Counted from the stretch's first letter, positions 1 to 8,209 are shown. The stretch is 64,000 bases of DNA from Brevibacillus thermoruber 423 (GCF_000454065.1 NZ_KE695651.1:18942-82941), one strand, 5' to 3'. Notes: generated by a model not told the origin, from the sequence alone. Program-made: numbers and translations.

Positions 1-785
1 ATGAGGAAAAAGCAAAAGATCAGATCTTCAGTGAGTTGCAATCAAAGTCACTAAAAAGGTCGCTTAACAATGAACAGCTTGATGAGGAACTTTTTCGCTT
101 TGTTAAAACTGAACGAGCAGAGACAGCCATTGATCGAGCCTCTATTAAAGTAAGGCCTGTTTCCGGTGCTGTTCAAATAAATTTTGAAGGTACCGGGTTT
201 TGCACAAACGGATTTTCCGCAAAGGATAAAAAAGGAAATCACTATCTAGTTTCTGCTGGTCATTGTGCTTCTGACGTAGGTCAAAAAGTAAATCAGAGCT
301 ACAAGAATGATAATTTTATCGGTACAGTAGAGAAAAAGATTTTTGATTGGGGCGGTTCTGTTGATGTGTCTCTGGTTAAGGTAAGTTCTAGTCTAACAAC
401 TCCATCAATTTTAACTACATCTGGAAATGACTATAATGCAAATGGCTACAAAATCATTGGGGAACAGATCAGCGATTGGGAAGGTATGGGGGTTTGCGCA
501 TCACTTGGGCAATCAGATAAGCAGATGTGTGGTTGGGTGAAAGAAACCAATGCAAGTGTATTGGCTTGGGGAGGATATTTGACAGCACAAAAAAAAGTAA
601 GCATTCCAGTCGTACAAGGTGATAGTGGGTCTCCTGTGGGTGCTCCTGATAGCAAAGTCACTAGCAACCTAAATATCTATGGGATAGTTTCTGCTACACA
701 GAAAGACGCAAATGTATCATATTTAACCTATATAGGAAATATTAAGGCTCAAACTGGTATCACAACCATAGTTGGTTCTAAATAG
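1..785 (+). CDS. Trypsin-like (S1 family) serine protease, 5' truncated
   Basis: The reading frame is open from the left window edge (first full codon at 3), so the true start lies outside the window; the TTG at 36 is not needed as a start. A chymotrypsin-fold protease is indicated by the three catalytic motifs in order: His in SAGHC (His codon 261-263), Asp in VDVSLVKV (363-365) and Ser in QGDSGSP (624-626). A Cys in GFC and the Cys after the catalytic His are placed like the Cys42-Cys58 pair of chymotrypsin-type enzymes. The layout resembles bacterial secreted proteases of the streptogrisin/S1 type, so an N-terminal signal or propeptide is expected upstream. Base composition is visibly AT-richer than the rest of the window, suggesting an acquired gene. 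Substrate unknown. Confidence 0.85.
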   Translation, partial: EEKAKDQIFSELQSKSLKRSLNNEQLDEELFRFVKTERAETAIDRASIKVRPVSGAVQINFEGTGFCTNGFSAKDKKGNHYLVSAGHCASDVGQKVNQSYKNDNFIGTVEKKIFDWGGSVDVSLVKVSSSLTTPSILTTSGNDYNANGYKIIGEQISDWEGMGVCASLGQSDKQMCGWVKETNASVLAWGGYLTAQKKVSIPVVQGDSGSPVGAPDSKVTSNLNIYGIVSATQKDANVSYLTYIGNIKAQTGITTIVGSK

Positions 786-846
786 TAAAAGAGCGTCCAC
801 TCGTCCACAAACGGGTGGGCGCACAATATCGAGAGGAGAGCGGCAA

Positions 847-1161
847 ATGAATCCGATGGTGAAATGCCTGCTTGCGTATACGTTGTCAGGGGCATACATT
901 TTTCTTGGAGGAGTGTTTGTGTATATGCTCGCTGATTCACACGCTCTTGGATATACATTGCCTTATTATATAAGTTACATATCTTATCATATTATTGGTG
1001 TATTAATCGTAGCTTGGATTGTTACGTCCATGTTTACCTATCGAGCCACACGAGGGAAAAAGGCGATTGTACTTGACTCTGTAATATATATTGCATGGGT
1101 TTTCTTGACTTACGTTGTGACTGATATTTTCATTAAACAATATGTCGCTCATTTTGTATAA
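847..1161 (+). CDS. Small integral membrane protein, unknown function
   Basis: A 104-residue protein read from ATG 847, chosen because GAGAGGAG lies about 8 bases upstream; the frame is open from 772 but nothing there looks like a start. Three hydrophobic helices are visible (about residues 6-30, 42-65 and 78-97) with a basic loop (YRATRGKK) between the second and third. It follows the S1 protease by about 60 bases and shares its AT-rich composition, so the two may form one acquired unit, for example a protease and a membrane partner. I do not recognise the family. Confidence 0.6.
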   Translation: MNPMVKCLLAYTLSGAYIFLGGVFVYMLADSHALGYTLPYYISYISYHIIGVLIVAWIVTSMFTYRATRGKKAIVLDSVIYIAWVFLTYVVTDIFIKQYVAHFV

Positions 1162-1163
1162 GA

Positions 1164-1451
1164 CTAGAAAAATTCATAACCGTTCTTCGAAAATAGATCA
1201 TTTTTGACAAAACTTCTTCCCTTCTCTCCGAACAGTTCCCTCACGAATGCATGCTGTCGAACAGGCAAATCAGAAAGCACAATTCTGACATCTCCAATAG
1301 TTACCCTTGATATCGAAAATCTGGTTTCCATCACGTGTAAAGGTTGTAACGGTTTCATTCTCTGAAGCATGTATGTACACTTGGCTCGACTGAGATTGGT
1401 GCGTACACACTGATTTGACGAGAGGCCGCCGAGATGTGCGGAAAAGCTCAA
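1164..1451 (-). CDS. Possible small protein, divergent copy of a local three-member family
   Basis: An open minus-strand frame of 95 codons whose C-terminal half (ISRVTIGDVRIVLSDLPVRQ, then FVRELFG) resembles the 82-residue protein at 7616-7864 (RMITSLPSGEVAFLFPDLPV, then VRVRQIFG). The shared core is [IV]-x-x-G-[DE]-V-x-x-x-x-x-DLP-V followed about 8 residues later by VR-[EQ]-[IL]-FG. The N-terminal part does not align and the start is uncertain; no convincing ribosome binding site was found. It may be a functional small gene or a decaying copy. Confidence 0.35.
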   Translation of the reverse strand: MSFSAHLGGLSSNQCVRTNLSRAKCTYMLQRMKPLQPLHVMETRFSISRVTIGDVRIVLSDLPVRQHAFVRELFGEKGRSFVKNDLFSKNGYEFF

Positions 1452-1587
1452 CCAGCAAAAGCCGATAGCTTACGTAGTCACTTCGTTACCGACCGGAGAA
1501 ATCGCGATAAAGTTCCCGGATTTGCCACCAAAATTGTTCGCGCGGGTGCGAGATATTATCGGTGGAACGGGATGCCTATCAATGTGG
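1414..1587 (+). pseudogene. Remnant of a small-protein gene (same family as 7616-7864)
   Basis: Read in the frame beginning just after the stop codon TGA at 1411, the plus strand encodes LNQQKPIAYVVTSLPTGEIA followed by IKFPDLPPKLFARVRDIIGG. This aligns residue for residue with LNKRSIPRMITSLPSGEVAF and LFPDLPVHLYVRVRQIFG of the intact 82-residue protein at 7616-7864. No ATG, GTG or TTG start lies upstream before the TGA, and similarity stops near 1587 while the frame runs on to 1692 through the start of the next gene. It is therefore best read as a 5'-truncated relic next to a divergent minus-strand copy. Confidence 0.6.
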
Positions 1588-1618
1588 TATAATTGGGGAA
1601 AAACGGAAAGGGAACGGA

Positions 1619-2059
1619 ATGAAACGGATGTTATCCATGTTCGCAGCGACCGCAGTTCTTGTGGGATGCAGCGATCCAACAACAGAAAATAACGAAGTCA
1701 CTTTCGCTACAAATACGGCAGTAAAGTCAGAATTAACGAAAGAGGAACGAATGGCAGCCATAGAGAAAAGATACAATTTGAATAAAATGGAGGAGCCATC
1801 GAATAACGAATGGTTTCCATTTGCGGCATCAGAAGTTCTTTTCGATGGCAAGTCAATCGAGGATCAATCGGAGTCTGAGGTAAACGCGCTCCTCGGGGAG
1901 CCAACGGAGACAAAAAAAGGGGAATGGAGAACAAGGAAAGGGCAAAATACCCCTTATATACACAACGTATATGTTATCGATATAGCGAAGATTGATGTTA
2001 TGTTTATTGAGGGGAAGGCTGCCAGGATTGCGGTGAAACCGAAAGAGGAGCTCAAGTAG
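1619..2059 (+). CDS. Lipoprotein of unknown function (first of a tandem paralogous pair)
   Basis: A 146-residue protein starting at ATG 1619 (MKRMLSMF). It has a short signal peptide and a lipobox ending LVGC, so it should be lipid-anchored on the outer face of the membrane. The mature part carries an EERMAAIEKRYNL segment and a C-terminal core ending FIEGKAARIAVKPKEE. The downstream lipoprotein (2094-2879) shares this core: ALLGxP, GEW, HVY, VxFIxGKAxRIxVKPKE. The pair is therefore a duplication. Both are co-directional and 34 bases apart, probably one transcript. Function not recognised. Confidence 0.7.
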   Translation: MKRMLSMFAATAVLVGCSDPTTENNEVTFATNTAVKSELTKEERMAAIEKRYNLNKMEEPSNNEWFPFAASEVLFDGKSIEDQSESEVNALLGEPTETKKGEWRTRKGQNTPYIHNVYVIDIAKIDVMFIEGKAARIAVKPKEELK

Positions 2060-2093
2060 GCGTTATGAGGGTAATAACGGAAGGTTGTGCGCT

Positions 2094-2879
2094 ATGAAAC
2101 GGACCTTGTACATGATCGCCATCCTCGCGTTAGTGGCAGGATGCAGCGATCCCAGAGCGGAAGCGCCCGCTACCACAACGCCGCCGGCGGAGTCGCCCGC
2201 TACCACAACGCCGCCGGCGGAGTCGCCCGCTACCGCAACGTCACCGGCGGAGTCTGCACAGCAACCGACAGCTTCGGCGAAGCCAACGGAGGCGCAGAAA
2301 GCGGAGATTGCGAAAAAATACGGAATAGAGAAGCCAGAGGACCCCACCGATAACGTAAGTGTGGCGGTGGTTGTCGGTTTCGCGCAATCCCAACCGGAGC
2401 CAGCGTCTACACCCGAGGCAGTACCGGAACCGGAAACACCGCCGGAGCAGGACGTCCTCTTCAACATGATGGACATCGTAAACCAATCAGAAACCGCTGT
2501 AGAAGCACTGCTCGGTACGCCCATCAAGACAGAAACCGGAGAGTGGACACTGCACCGGCCGGAGGAGAAGACGACGTTTACCCGCCATGTCTACGCGGCT
2601 GAGATCGGTGAGGTGAAGGTCATCTTTATCAAGGGCAAGGCGGTGCGGATCGAGGTTAAGCCGAAGGAAGCGTTCACGTTCCCGGACGACGCGATCAAGG
2701 CGATGAGAGCGGCGGGGCTGACGGTACGGGACGGATTGGAGCCGGAAAGCGGAGGGACCCATTTCCTCGATTTTGCCGGGATTGACGGCGTATATGCTGT
2801 ACGCGTGGTAGAGGACCTCGAAGGCAGCCCGGGGAACATCGGGTACATCATGATTGTGACGGCAGATCGGTATACATGA
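2094..2879 (+). CDS. Lipoprotein with Pro/Ala/Thr repeat linker (second of a paralogous pair)
   Basis: A 261-residue protein from ATG 2094, with GGAAGG 9 bases upstream. The signal peptide ends in a lipobox LVAGC. Residues about 25-54 are three copies of a decapeptide (PATTTPPAES and variants) encoded by a 30-base tandem repeat. A coiled KAEIAKKYGIEKPED segment matches the upstream paralogue, followed by a second Pro/Glu-rich linker and the shared core with EALLGTP, GEW and FIKGKAVRIEVKPKE. Unlike the paralogue it has an extra ~70-residue C-terminal region (GLTVRDGLEPESGG, then GYIMIVTADRYT). A terminator follows at 2944-2973. Role unknown; an extracellular ligand-binding or stress lipoprotein is possible. 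Confidence 0.7.
   Translation: MKRTLYMIAILALVAGCSDPRAEAPATTTPPAESPATTTPPAESPATATSPAESAQQPTASAKPTEAQKAEIAKKYGIEKPEDPTDNVSVAVVVGFAQSQPEPASTPEAVPEPETPPEQDVLFNMMDIVNQSETAVEALLGTPIKTETGEWTLHRPEEKTTFTRHVYAAEIGEVKVIFIKGKAVRIEVKPKEAFTFPDDAIKAMRAAGLTVRDGLEPESGGTHFLDFAGIDGVYAVRVVEDLEGSPGNIGYIMIVTADRYT
2166..2255 (+). repeat. Three tandem 30-bp repeats inside a lipoprotein gene
   Basis: Units at 2166-2195, 2196-2225 and 2226-2255. The first two are identical and the third differs at a few positions. They encode PATTTPPAES, PATTTPPAES and PATATSPAES, forming the flexible linker after the lipidated Cys. Slippage here would lengthen or shorten the linker in frame. Confidence 0.9.
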
Positions 2880-3238
2880 GAAAAAGACCGGTAAAAGAGC
2901 GTCTTTCCTTCATCGCGAAGGAGTGGCGGTTTTGCAGCCGTTCAGCAGATGGTACATACCCATCTGCTTTTTTGCGTTTCAAAAGGATGTACATACACTG
3001 CACAAGTCCAAAAGCCAAATGCAGGTGTCTAACACCCGATGAATGATGTGCTGATGATACACGGGACACCACCGAACAGAATCGCTTCCCCTGCCTGCCG
3101 CTCTGTTCCATCGTGAACGATCAAATATTTCAATCCACGCATCGAAATCCTCGATTACCACAATCCTCATTTCCCCTATAGGATTTAATGTATATAAGCG
3201 CTTTGACAAGATGAAATCGATCGGGAAGAAAGGCAGGC
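2880..3238. other. Intergenic region with no convincing gene
   Basis: Contains the terminator at 2944-2973. A short minus-strand frame from ATG 3173 to 2979 (MRIVVIEDFDAWIEIFDRSR at its start) lies behind a weak AGGGG, but its composition and unrelated C-terminus give no support for a real protein. I see no other feature. Confidence 0.4.
2944..2973 (+). terminator. Rho-independent terminator after the lipoprotein pair
   Basis: Perfect 9-bp stem AGCAGATGG (2944-2952) / CCATCTGCT (2960-2968), 7-base loop, then TTTTTT to 2973. Confidence 0.85.
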
Positions 3239-3778
3239 ATGATCGGTATGGCACGCGCAACTGAAATACGGATTCGCGAAGCGGACAGTCATGACCGGGA
3301 AGCGTTTCAACAGCTCATGCTGGAGGCGTACAAGGAGTACGAAAGGCTGCTGTCTGCGGCCAAATGGGAGAAGTACCAGGAAGAGATGCGCAGGTCCGTG
3401 GAGGGGGATGGTCCGGCAGCCCGGCTTGTCGCTGAAATGGACGGGGAAATGGTCGGCTGCGTGCAGCTTTACACGTCTTCCGAAGCGGCGTATGGGCTGC
3501 CGGAGATCGGTATACACGCGCCGATCATCCGTTTCCTGTCCGTTTTGCCGAAAGCCAGAGGGCGAGGGGTGGCGACGGCGCTCATTGCCGAAAGCGCCAG
3601 GCGCTCCCTTCAACTGGGGTCCTCCACGCTTTACTTGCATACGACAGACATGATGGAATCGGCCATCCGCCTGTATGAGCGGTTGGGATTTGAGCGGTCG
3701 TGCGACAAGGATTTTTGGAACGGAGAGACCCTCGTGAAAAGCTACCGGTTGCGGGTAAAAGAGACGGTCATCCTGTGA
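3239..3778 (+). CDS. GNAT family N-acetyltransferase
   Basis: A 179-residue protein with the GNAT fold: beta strands around RIREADSHD, a VGCVQLY strand, then IRFLSVLPKARGRGVATAL, which holds the acetyl-CoA pyrophosphate-binding R/Q-x-x-G-x-G/A motif (ARGRGVA), and a late SAIRLYERLGFE helix typical of the family's C-terminus. The start may be ATG 3239 or ATG 3248; AAAGGCAGG lies just upstream of the first. It would transfer an acetyl group from acetyl-CoA to an amine. The acceptor cannot be told from sequence. It sits 37 bases before the ABC importer operon in the same direction and could be co-transcribed. Confidence 0.85.
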   Translation: MIGMARATEIRIREADSHDREAFQQLMLEAYKEYERLLSAAKWEKYQEEMRRSVEGDGPAARLVAEMDGEMVGCVQLYTSSEAAYGLPEIGIHAPIIRFLSVLPKARGRGVATALIAESARRSLQLGSSTLYLHTTDMMESAIRLYERLGFERSCDKDFWNGETLVKSYRLRVKETVIL

Positions 3779-3815
3779 ACCGGCACCAGCAGTCCGACTA
3801 GGGGGAAGGGACGGT

Positions 3816-4643
3816 ATGAAACAAGCAGCAATGGCCCTGATTTTCATATGGGGCGTATGGGCGGCAGTCCTGTCCGGGTGCGCTTCCACAAGCCCCGCAT
3901 CGAACGCCGCTGGCAGTGCCGCAGGTTCCGGTGGGCAAAACCTGCTCGACCAGATCAAAGCAAACGGCGAAATTGTCATCGGCACGCTGGGAACCTATCC
4001 GCCCTACAATTACTACGACAAGGAAGGCAAGCTGACCGGATTCGAGATCGACATTGCGGAGGAAGTGGCGAAGCGGCTGGGCGTAAAGGCGAAATGGGAG
4101 GTGGCCAGTTGGGATGGATTGCTGGGGGGCCTCGATTCGGGGCGTTTCCATTTCATCATGTGCCAGATTGCCGTCACACCTGAGCGAGAGAAAAAGTATG
4201 ACTTTACGGAACCGTACGAGCGGCCGTATCCGGTCCTGATCACACTGGCGGATGACACGTCGATCAACAGCTATGACGATCTGAAGGGGAAAAAAGTCAA
4301 TTCTTCGCCGACGAGCATCTACGGCAAAGTGGCCCTGGAGCATGGCGCTACCTTGATCCAGGCGGAGGGGGACGCCTTGGAACTCTTGAAGAGCAGGCGC
4401 GTCGACGTGATCATGAATGACAACCTGCACTTCCTGACCCTGCAAAAAAGCAGGCCTGACGTCGCAATCCGAGTGGCCGCCAGACAGGAGGAACCGATGA
4501 CGATTTCCATCCCGGTGAAAAAAGGGAATCCGGAGCTGGCGGCGGCCATTGATCAGGCTGTCAAGGACATGAAAGCCGACGGAACGTACCTGAAACTCTC
4601 CGAAAAGTGGTTTGGAACGGATGTATCGGGTGACAGGAAATGA
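3816..4643 (+). CDS. Amino acid ABC transporter, substrate-binding lipoprotein
   Basis: A 275-residue family 3 solute-binding protein. A signal peptide ends in lipobox LSGC (Cys about 22). It is followed by a Ser/Ala/Gly spacer and the bilobal domain starting at GEIVIGTLGTYPPYNYYD, with the family signature GFEIDIAEEVAKRLG and PEREKKYDFTEPY. The second lobe contains the KKVNSSPTS hinge region and DVIMNDN. Strong AGGGGGAAGGG ribosome binding site. The stop overlaps the permease start (ATGA), so translation is coupled. Composition is typical of polar amino acid or cystine importers; the exact ligand is not determinable. The downstream sarcosine-oxidase-like gene suggests a small amine or amino acid. 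Confidence 0.92.
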   Translation: MKQAAMALIFIWGVWAAVLSGCASTSPASNAAGSAAGSGGQNLLDQIKANGEIVIGTLGTYPPYNYYDKEGKLTGFEIDIAEEVAKRLGVKAKWEVASWDGLLGGLDSGRFHFIMCQIAVTPEREKKYDFTEPYERPYPVLITLADDTSINSYDDLKGKKVNSSPTSIYGKVALEHGATLIQAEGDALELLKSRRVDVIMNDNLHFLTLQKSRPDVAIRVAARQEEPMTISIPVKKGNPELAAAIDQAVKDMKADGTYLKLSEKWFGTDVSGDRK

Positions 4644-5317
4644 CGAATGAGCGTCTGCAGCACATGCTGGATGCCGCCCAGCAATCCATCGGGCCCATCC
4701 TCCACGGGACGCTGCTGTACACGATCCCGATCAGCCTGATTTCGTTTGCCATCGGCCTGGTGCTGGCGGTTCTCGTGGCCCTCGCCAACCTGTCGGATTA
4801 TTCGCTCTTCAACAAGCCTGCCCGCTTTTTCGTCTGGATCATTCGCGGCACGCCGATTCTGGTGCAAATGTTTATCGTGTTTTACGGTCTTCCGAACATC
4901 GGCGTGGTCGTTGAACCGTTTCCGACGGCGATCCTGATTTTCAGCCTGAATGAAGCCGCCTACAATTCGGAGATTCTCCGGGCAGCCATTTTGTCCATCC
5001 CCAAGGGACAGTGGCGGGCGGGGGAATCCATCGGCATGAGCTACGCGCAGGTGCTTCGCCGGATTATCCTGCCCCAGGCGGCGCGCGTCTCCGTTCCGCC
5101 GCTGGGGAACGCGTTTATCGGGTTGTTCAAATCCACGTCGCTCGTCACGCTGATCACCATCGCGGATCTCTTCGGGGCAGCCAAACTGGTGGCCGCCTCC
5201 ACGTTTGAACCCATGACGGTCTACGTCATCGCCGCGCTGTTTTATCTCTTTTTCTGCTCCCTGCTGTCGCTGGGGCAAACACAGTTGGAAAAGAAGTTCG
5301 GAAAGCATGCGATGTAA
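4640..5317 (+). CDS. Amino acid ABC transporter, permease
   Basis: A 225-residue membrane protein of the His/Glu/Gln/Arg permease family. It has a periplasmic start, about five hydrophobic helices and the EAA loop that docks the ATPase (EAAYNSEILRAAILSIPKGQ, then GQWRAGESIGMSYAQ and RIILPQAARVSVPPLGN). It overlaps the binding-protein gene by 4 bases (ATGA) and is followed 21 bases later by the ATPase gene. It forms the channel, probably as a homodimer. Confidence 0.93.
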   Translation: MTNERLQHMLDAAQQSIGPILHGTLLYTIPISLISFAIGLVLAVLVALANLSDYSLFNKPARFFVWIIRGTPILVQMFIVFYGLPNIGVVVEPFPTAILIFSLNEAAYNSEILRAAILSIPKGQWRAGESIGMSYAQVLRRIILPQAARVSVPPLGNAFIGLFKSTSLVTLITIADLFGAAKLVAASTFEPMTVYVIAALFYLFFCSLLSLGQTQLEKKFGKHAM

Positions 5318-5338
5318 ACGGCAAAGGAGGCTTCCGTC

Positions 5339-6133
5339 ATGCTGACCATCCGCAATCTGCACAAGGCATACGGCCATACGGTTGTGCTGAACGGAATCGA
5401 TCTGGACGTGCACAGAGGAACCACCACCATCATCATCGGGCCGTCGGGTTCGGGCAAATCCACCCTGCTGAACTGCATGAATCTGTTGGAGGTGCCGTCC
5501 GAGGGGAGTCTGCAGTTGGGGGCGTACACCTTTCAGTTTGGTCCCCAGCAGCTTCTCGACGCCAAAACCGTGCGTGCGTTCCGGCAGAAAACCGGCATGG
5601 TTTTTCAAGGCCATCACCTGTTTCCGCACATGAGCGTCCTGGAAAACGTGATGGAAGGCTTGGTCATCGTTCGCAAGCAGAACAAGGCGGACGCCAGAAA
5701 GAAGGCGGAGCATCTGCTGGAAAAAGTGGGATTGCGCCGTTTTGTCGACAAGTATCCGGATCAGCTCTCCGGCGGCCAGCAGCAGCGGGTGGGGATCGCC
5801 AGGGCGTTGGCGCTGGACCCTGACATCCTTTTGTACGACGAACCAACGTCCGCCCTGGATCCCGAACTGGTCGGAGAGGTATTGAACGTCATGAAGGAGC
5901 TTGCCGGCGAAGGGATGACCCAGGTTGTCGTGACCCACGAAATGCACTTTGCCCGTGAAGTGGCGGACCAGGTCATCTTTCTGGATCAGGGCCGGATTCT
6001 GGAAAGGGGGACCCCGGCGCACGTCTTTGCGCAGTCCCGCAGCGAGCGGGTCCGGCAATTTTTGAGCCGCATCTCCCATGCGTGGAGGGAAGACAACGCA
6101 GAAAGGAGGGCGAACGCCCATTCTGTCATATGA
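5339..6133 (+). CDS. Amino acid ABC transporter, ATP-binding protein
   Basis: A 264-residue ATPase of the GlnQ/HisP type. Walker [10 protein letters not shown] (residues about 36-44), Q-loop in [17 protein letters not shown], signature LSGGQQQR, Walker [13 protein letters not shown] and the switch His in [18 protein letters not shown] precedes the ATG. The C-terminus overlaps the start region of the downstream oxidase gene, so the importer and oxidase are almost certainly one operon. Confidence 0.93.
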   Translation: MLTIRNLHKAYGHTVVLNGIDLDVHRGTTTIIIGPSGSGKSTLLNCMNLLEVPSEGSLQLGAYTFQFGPQQLLDAKTVRAFRQKTGMVFQGHHLFPHMSVLENVMEGLVIVRKQNKADARKKAEHLLEKVGLRRFVDKYPDQLSGGQQQRVGIARALALDPDILLYDEPTSALDPELVGEVLNVMKELAGEGMTQVVVTHEMHFAREVADQVIFLDQGRILERGTPAHVFAQSRSERVRQFLSRISHAWREDNAERRANAHSVI

Positions 6134-7268
6134 CGTGATAGTCGTAGGAGCAGGTTCGATGGGGATGAGCGCCGGCTGCTATCTGGCTCAACGGGGGGTG
6201 AAGACGCTGCTGATTGATTCGTTCGATCCGCCCCACACCAACGGCAGCCATCATGGTGAAACGAGGCTCATCCGGCATGCCTATACGGGCAGTCACACGT
6301 ATACGAACATGGCGATACGTGCCGATCAGCTTTGGCGCGAGTTGGAAGAAGCCAGCGGAGAAACCTTGCTGATTCGCTGCGGTGTCCTGAATCTCGGTGC
6401 GGAAGGGGTCCCGTCGCTGGATGACAAACGAAAACGGGCCGCCGATTTCGGCCTCGCGGTTGAATGGCTGGACGCGGATGAGATCAGAAAACGCTGGCAG
6501 GGGCTCGTGATTCCCGACTCCTTTCGCGGGTTGTACGAACGGGAAGCGGGCTGCCTGCTGAGCGACGCGTGCGTGCTGGCGTACCGGCGGCAGGCGCTGG
6601 CCCACGGTGCGGTCCTGCTGCCCTTTACCCCGGTGAGAGAGATCAAAGTGGAAAGCGGCGGCGTTACGGTATATACAAAAGCCGGAGATTTTACGGCTGA
6701 TAAGCTGATCCTGAGTCTGGGGGCGTGGTTCAGCACGGCCGATCGTCTGATTGCGCTGCCGATCCGGGCGGTGCGAAAAGCCGTGGCCTGGTTCGAGGCG
6801 GATGACACCCTGTTCGACGCCGAACGGTTCCCGGGCTTTACCCTCCATGATGCAGCAGGGGGATACTATGGGTTCCCCAGCATCCGGGGCTCCGGTGTCA
6901 AAATCGGTCGGCACGACGCGGGGCAGCCGTGGAAACCGGGAGATCCGTTCGAACCGTTCGGTCATGATCGCCAGGATGAAGAGGATCTCCGCCGCGCGCT
7001 GGAAACGTACATGCCGCTTGCAGCGGGCCGCCTCCTTCGGGGAACGGCATGCAAATACGAGATGACGCCGGACGAACACTTTATCATCGACCGGCACCCG
7101 GAGCATCGCCATGTCTACCTGGCGGGAGGCTTTTCCGGACACGGGTTCAAATTTGCCAGCGTCGTGGGAGAAATCCTTGCCGATCTGGTGACCAAAGAAG
7201 AAACGGAACAGGACATTGCTCCGTTTGCGCTATCGCGGTTCGGCCAGGCAAGTCGTACAACCGAATAA
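6078..7268 (+). CDS. FAD-dependent amine oxidase, monomeric sarcosine oxidase / N-methyltryptophan oxidase type
   Basis: The protein has the DAO-fold Rossmann motif [20 protein letters not shown], then [20 protein letters not shown], the signature region of monomeric sarcosine oxidase where His/Arg hold the flavin and substrate. Near the C-terminus [20 protein letters not shown] contains the Cys (codon 7050-7052) that in this family bonds covalently to FAD, and GFSGHGFKF follows. Such enzymes oxidise N-methyl amino acids to formaldehyde, the amino acid and H2O2. Start: ATG 6078 gives 396 residues but has no good ribosome binding site. A strong AAAGGAGGG (6102-6110) points to a non-canonical ATT at 6120 or CTG at 6123, which would give the family's usual N-terminus. 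It overlaps the ABC ATPase gene. Substrate specificity is inferred only. Confidence 0.88.
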   Translation: MRGGKTTQKGGRTPILSYDVIVVGAGSMGMSAGCYLAQRGVKTLLIDSFDPPHTNGSHHGETRLIRHAYTGSHTYTNMAIRADQLWRELEEASGETLLIRCGVLNLGAEGVPSLDDKRKRAADFGLAVEWLDADEIRKRWQGLVIPDSFRGLYEREAGCLLSDACVLAYRRQALAHGAVLLPFTPVREIKVESGGVTVYTKAGDFTADKLILSLGAWFSTADRLIALPIRAVRKAVAWFEADDTLFDAERFPGFTLHDAAGGYYGFPSIRGSGVKIGRHDAGQPWKPGDPFEPFGHDRQDEEDLRRALETYMPLAAGRLLRGTACKYEMTPDEHFIIDRHPEHRHVYLAGGFSGHGFKFASVVGEILADLVTKEETEQDIAPFALSRFGQASRTTE

Positions 7269-7295
7269 CAAGCCCCCTGAACGGTGCCCACGAGG

Positions 7296-7336
7296 AAGCG
7301 CCCCTGATCGGTTTCGGCCGCAGGCGGGCGCTTTTT
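7296..7336 (+). terminator. Terminator after the importer-oxidase operon
   Basis: Stem AAGCGCCC (7296-7303) / GGGCGCTT (7326-7333) followed by TTTTT. Confidence 0.8.
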
Positions 7337-7615
7337 CATGTTGAAGCGACCCATATTGCGGCTTCGCCAGTCTGACGAGACGATTTGTGATCGCGCCGCC
7401 GACCGAACCGTTCAGGCGGCTTGGCGTGTCCGGGCCAAGCGTGACGCCAAACTCGCGGGCGATTTCGTCCTTTCGCTGCCCCCGCGCATGGTTTGCCTGG
7501 GGATCAGGCGGCGGTTGCTGCCTGCCATACGGCTCCAAACATTTGGTAATAGTTTACAATTATCATTTTGGACATTTTCGCCGATATATGTAAGGAGGCC
7601 TGAAAGGAGCGTGTT

Positions 7616-7864
7616 TTGAGAGTGAATGCTGAACCCATTACCCCCACGTTTTATTTCGCCGTCTCATGGCGCAAAGCGGCAGCCATCCGCCGCGAACTGA
7701 ACAAGCGATCCATCCCGCGCATGATCACTTCGCTGCCGAGCGGGGAAGTCGCCTTCCTGTTCCCGGACCTTCCGGTACACCTGTACGTACGCGTCCGGCA
7801 AATTTTCGGCATGCATGGAGTCCCGCTGTCCATTGTGGAGCCGACCCCGATCGTGCAGGAATAA
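7616..7864 (+). CDS. Small protein of unknown function (intact member of a local family)
   Basis: An 82-residue protein. TTG 7616 has AAAGGAG about 6 bases upstream; GTG 7622 is an alternative. The sequence is basic in the first half (WRKAAAIRRELNKR) and carries the block RMITSLPSGEVAFLFPDLPV followed by VRVRQIFG. The same block occurs in a relic at 1414-1587 (plus) and a divergent copy at 1164-1451 (minus), which supports a real coding sequence. No known domain recognised; size and single-domain look suggest a small regulatory or binding protein. Confidence 0.6.
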   Translation: MRVNAEPITPTFYFAVSWRKAAAIRRELNKRSIPRMITSLPSGEVAFLFPDLPVHLYVRVRQIFGMHGVPLSIVEPTPIVQE

Positions 7865-7915
7865 GGGCCGGGCAGGTCAAGAACATCACGCATGTGCCAG
7901 CAGGAGGTGGACGCT

Positions 7916-8059
7916 GTGAACAGCACCGTCGCGCAATCTCCCGCATCCGGCGGTAGGGAATACGGCAGGAGAAAGCGGAGCGGCTGTACGCTCTTGCGGC
8001 CGGTCGGCACATTTTCCGACGCCGGTTGTGCCATTTCCCACGTCACCTGTACCAGGTGA
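7916..8059 (+). CDS. Possible 47-residue Cys-containing peptide
   Basis: Starts at GTG 7916, which sits 7 bases after a perfect AGGAGGT (7902-7908), one of the best ribosome binding sites in this stretch. It ends at TGA 8057. The product is Arg/Gly/Ser-rich with Cys at positions 24, 38 and 45 (GCTLLRP, AGCAISHVTC). It lies between the small gene at 7616-7864 and the terminator at 8210. There is no homology support, and the good ribosome binding site could be chance. Confidence 0.3.
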   Translation: MNSTVAQSPASGGREYGRRKRSGCTLLRPVGTFSDAGCAISHVTCTR

Positions 8060-8209
8060 GGCTGCAGCGTGGAGAGCCGGGCGAAACAACCGGAGACGTT
8101 TTCCTGGGAATGAGCCAAAGTTTTCATCGCCATCCATCCATTTGCTATCGATTCGTATGTACTCATTGATATATCCTATAGACGAAGCACCCGTGTTTCT
8201 TGGGGGCCT

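Noticed and set aside
2166..2255. Tandem repeats considered as a CRISPR or regulatory repeat array
   Set aside because: Units abut without spacers and keep the lipoprotein reading frame.
4553..6121. Minus-strand open frame of 522 codons opposite the ABC importer
   Set aside because: Antisense to clear permease and ATPase genes; composition is that of a shadow frame.
7651..8166. Minus-strand 171-codon frame
   Set aside because: Weak start signal, no motifs, and it overlaps the homology-supported gene 7616-7864 on the other strand. Kept only as a note.
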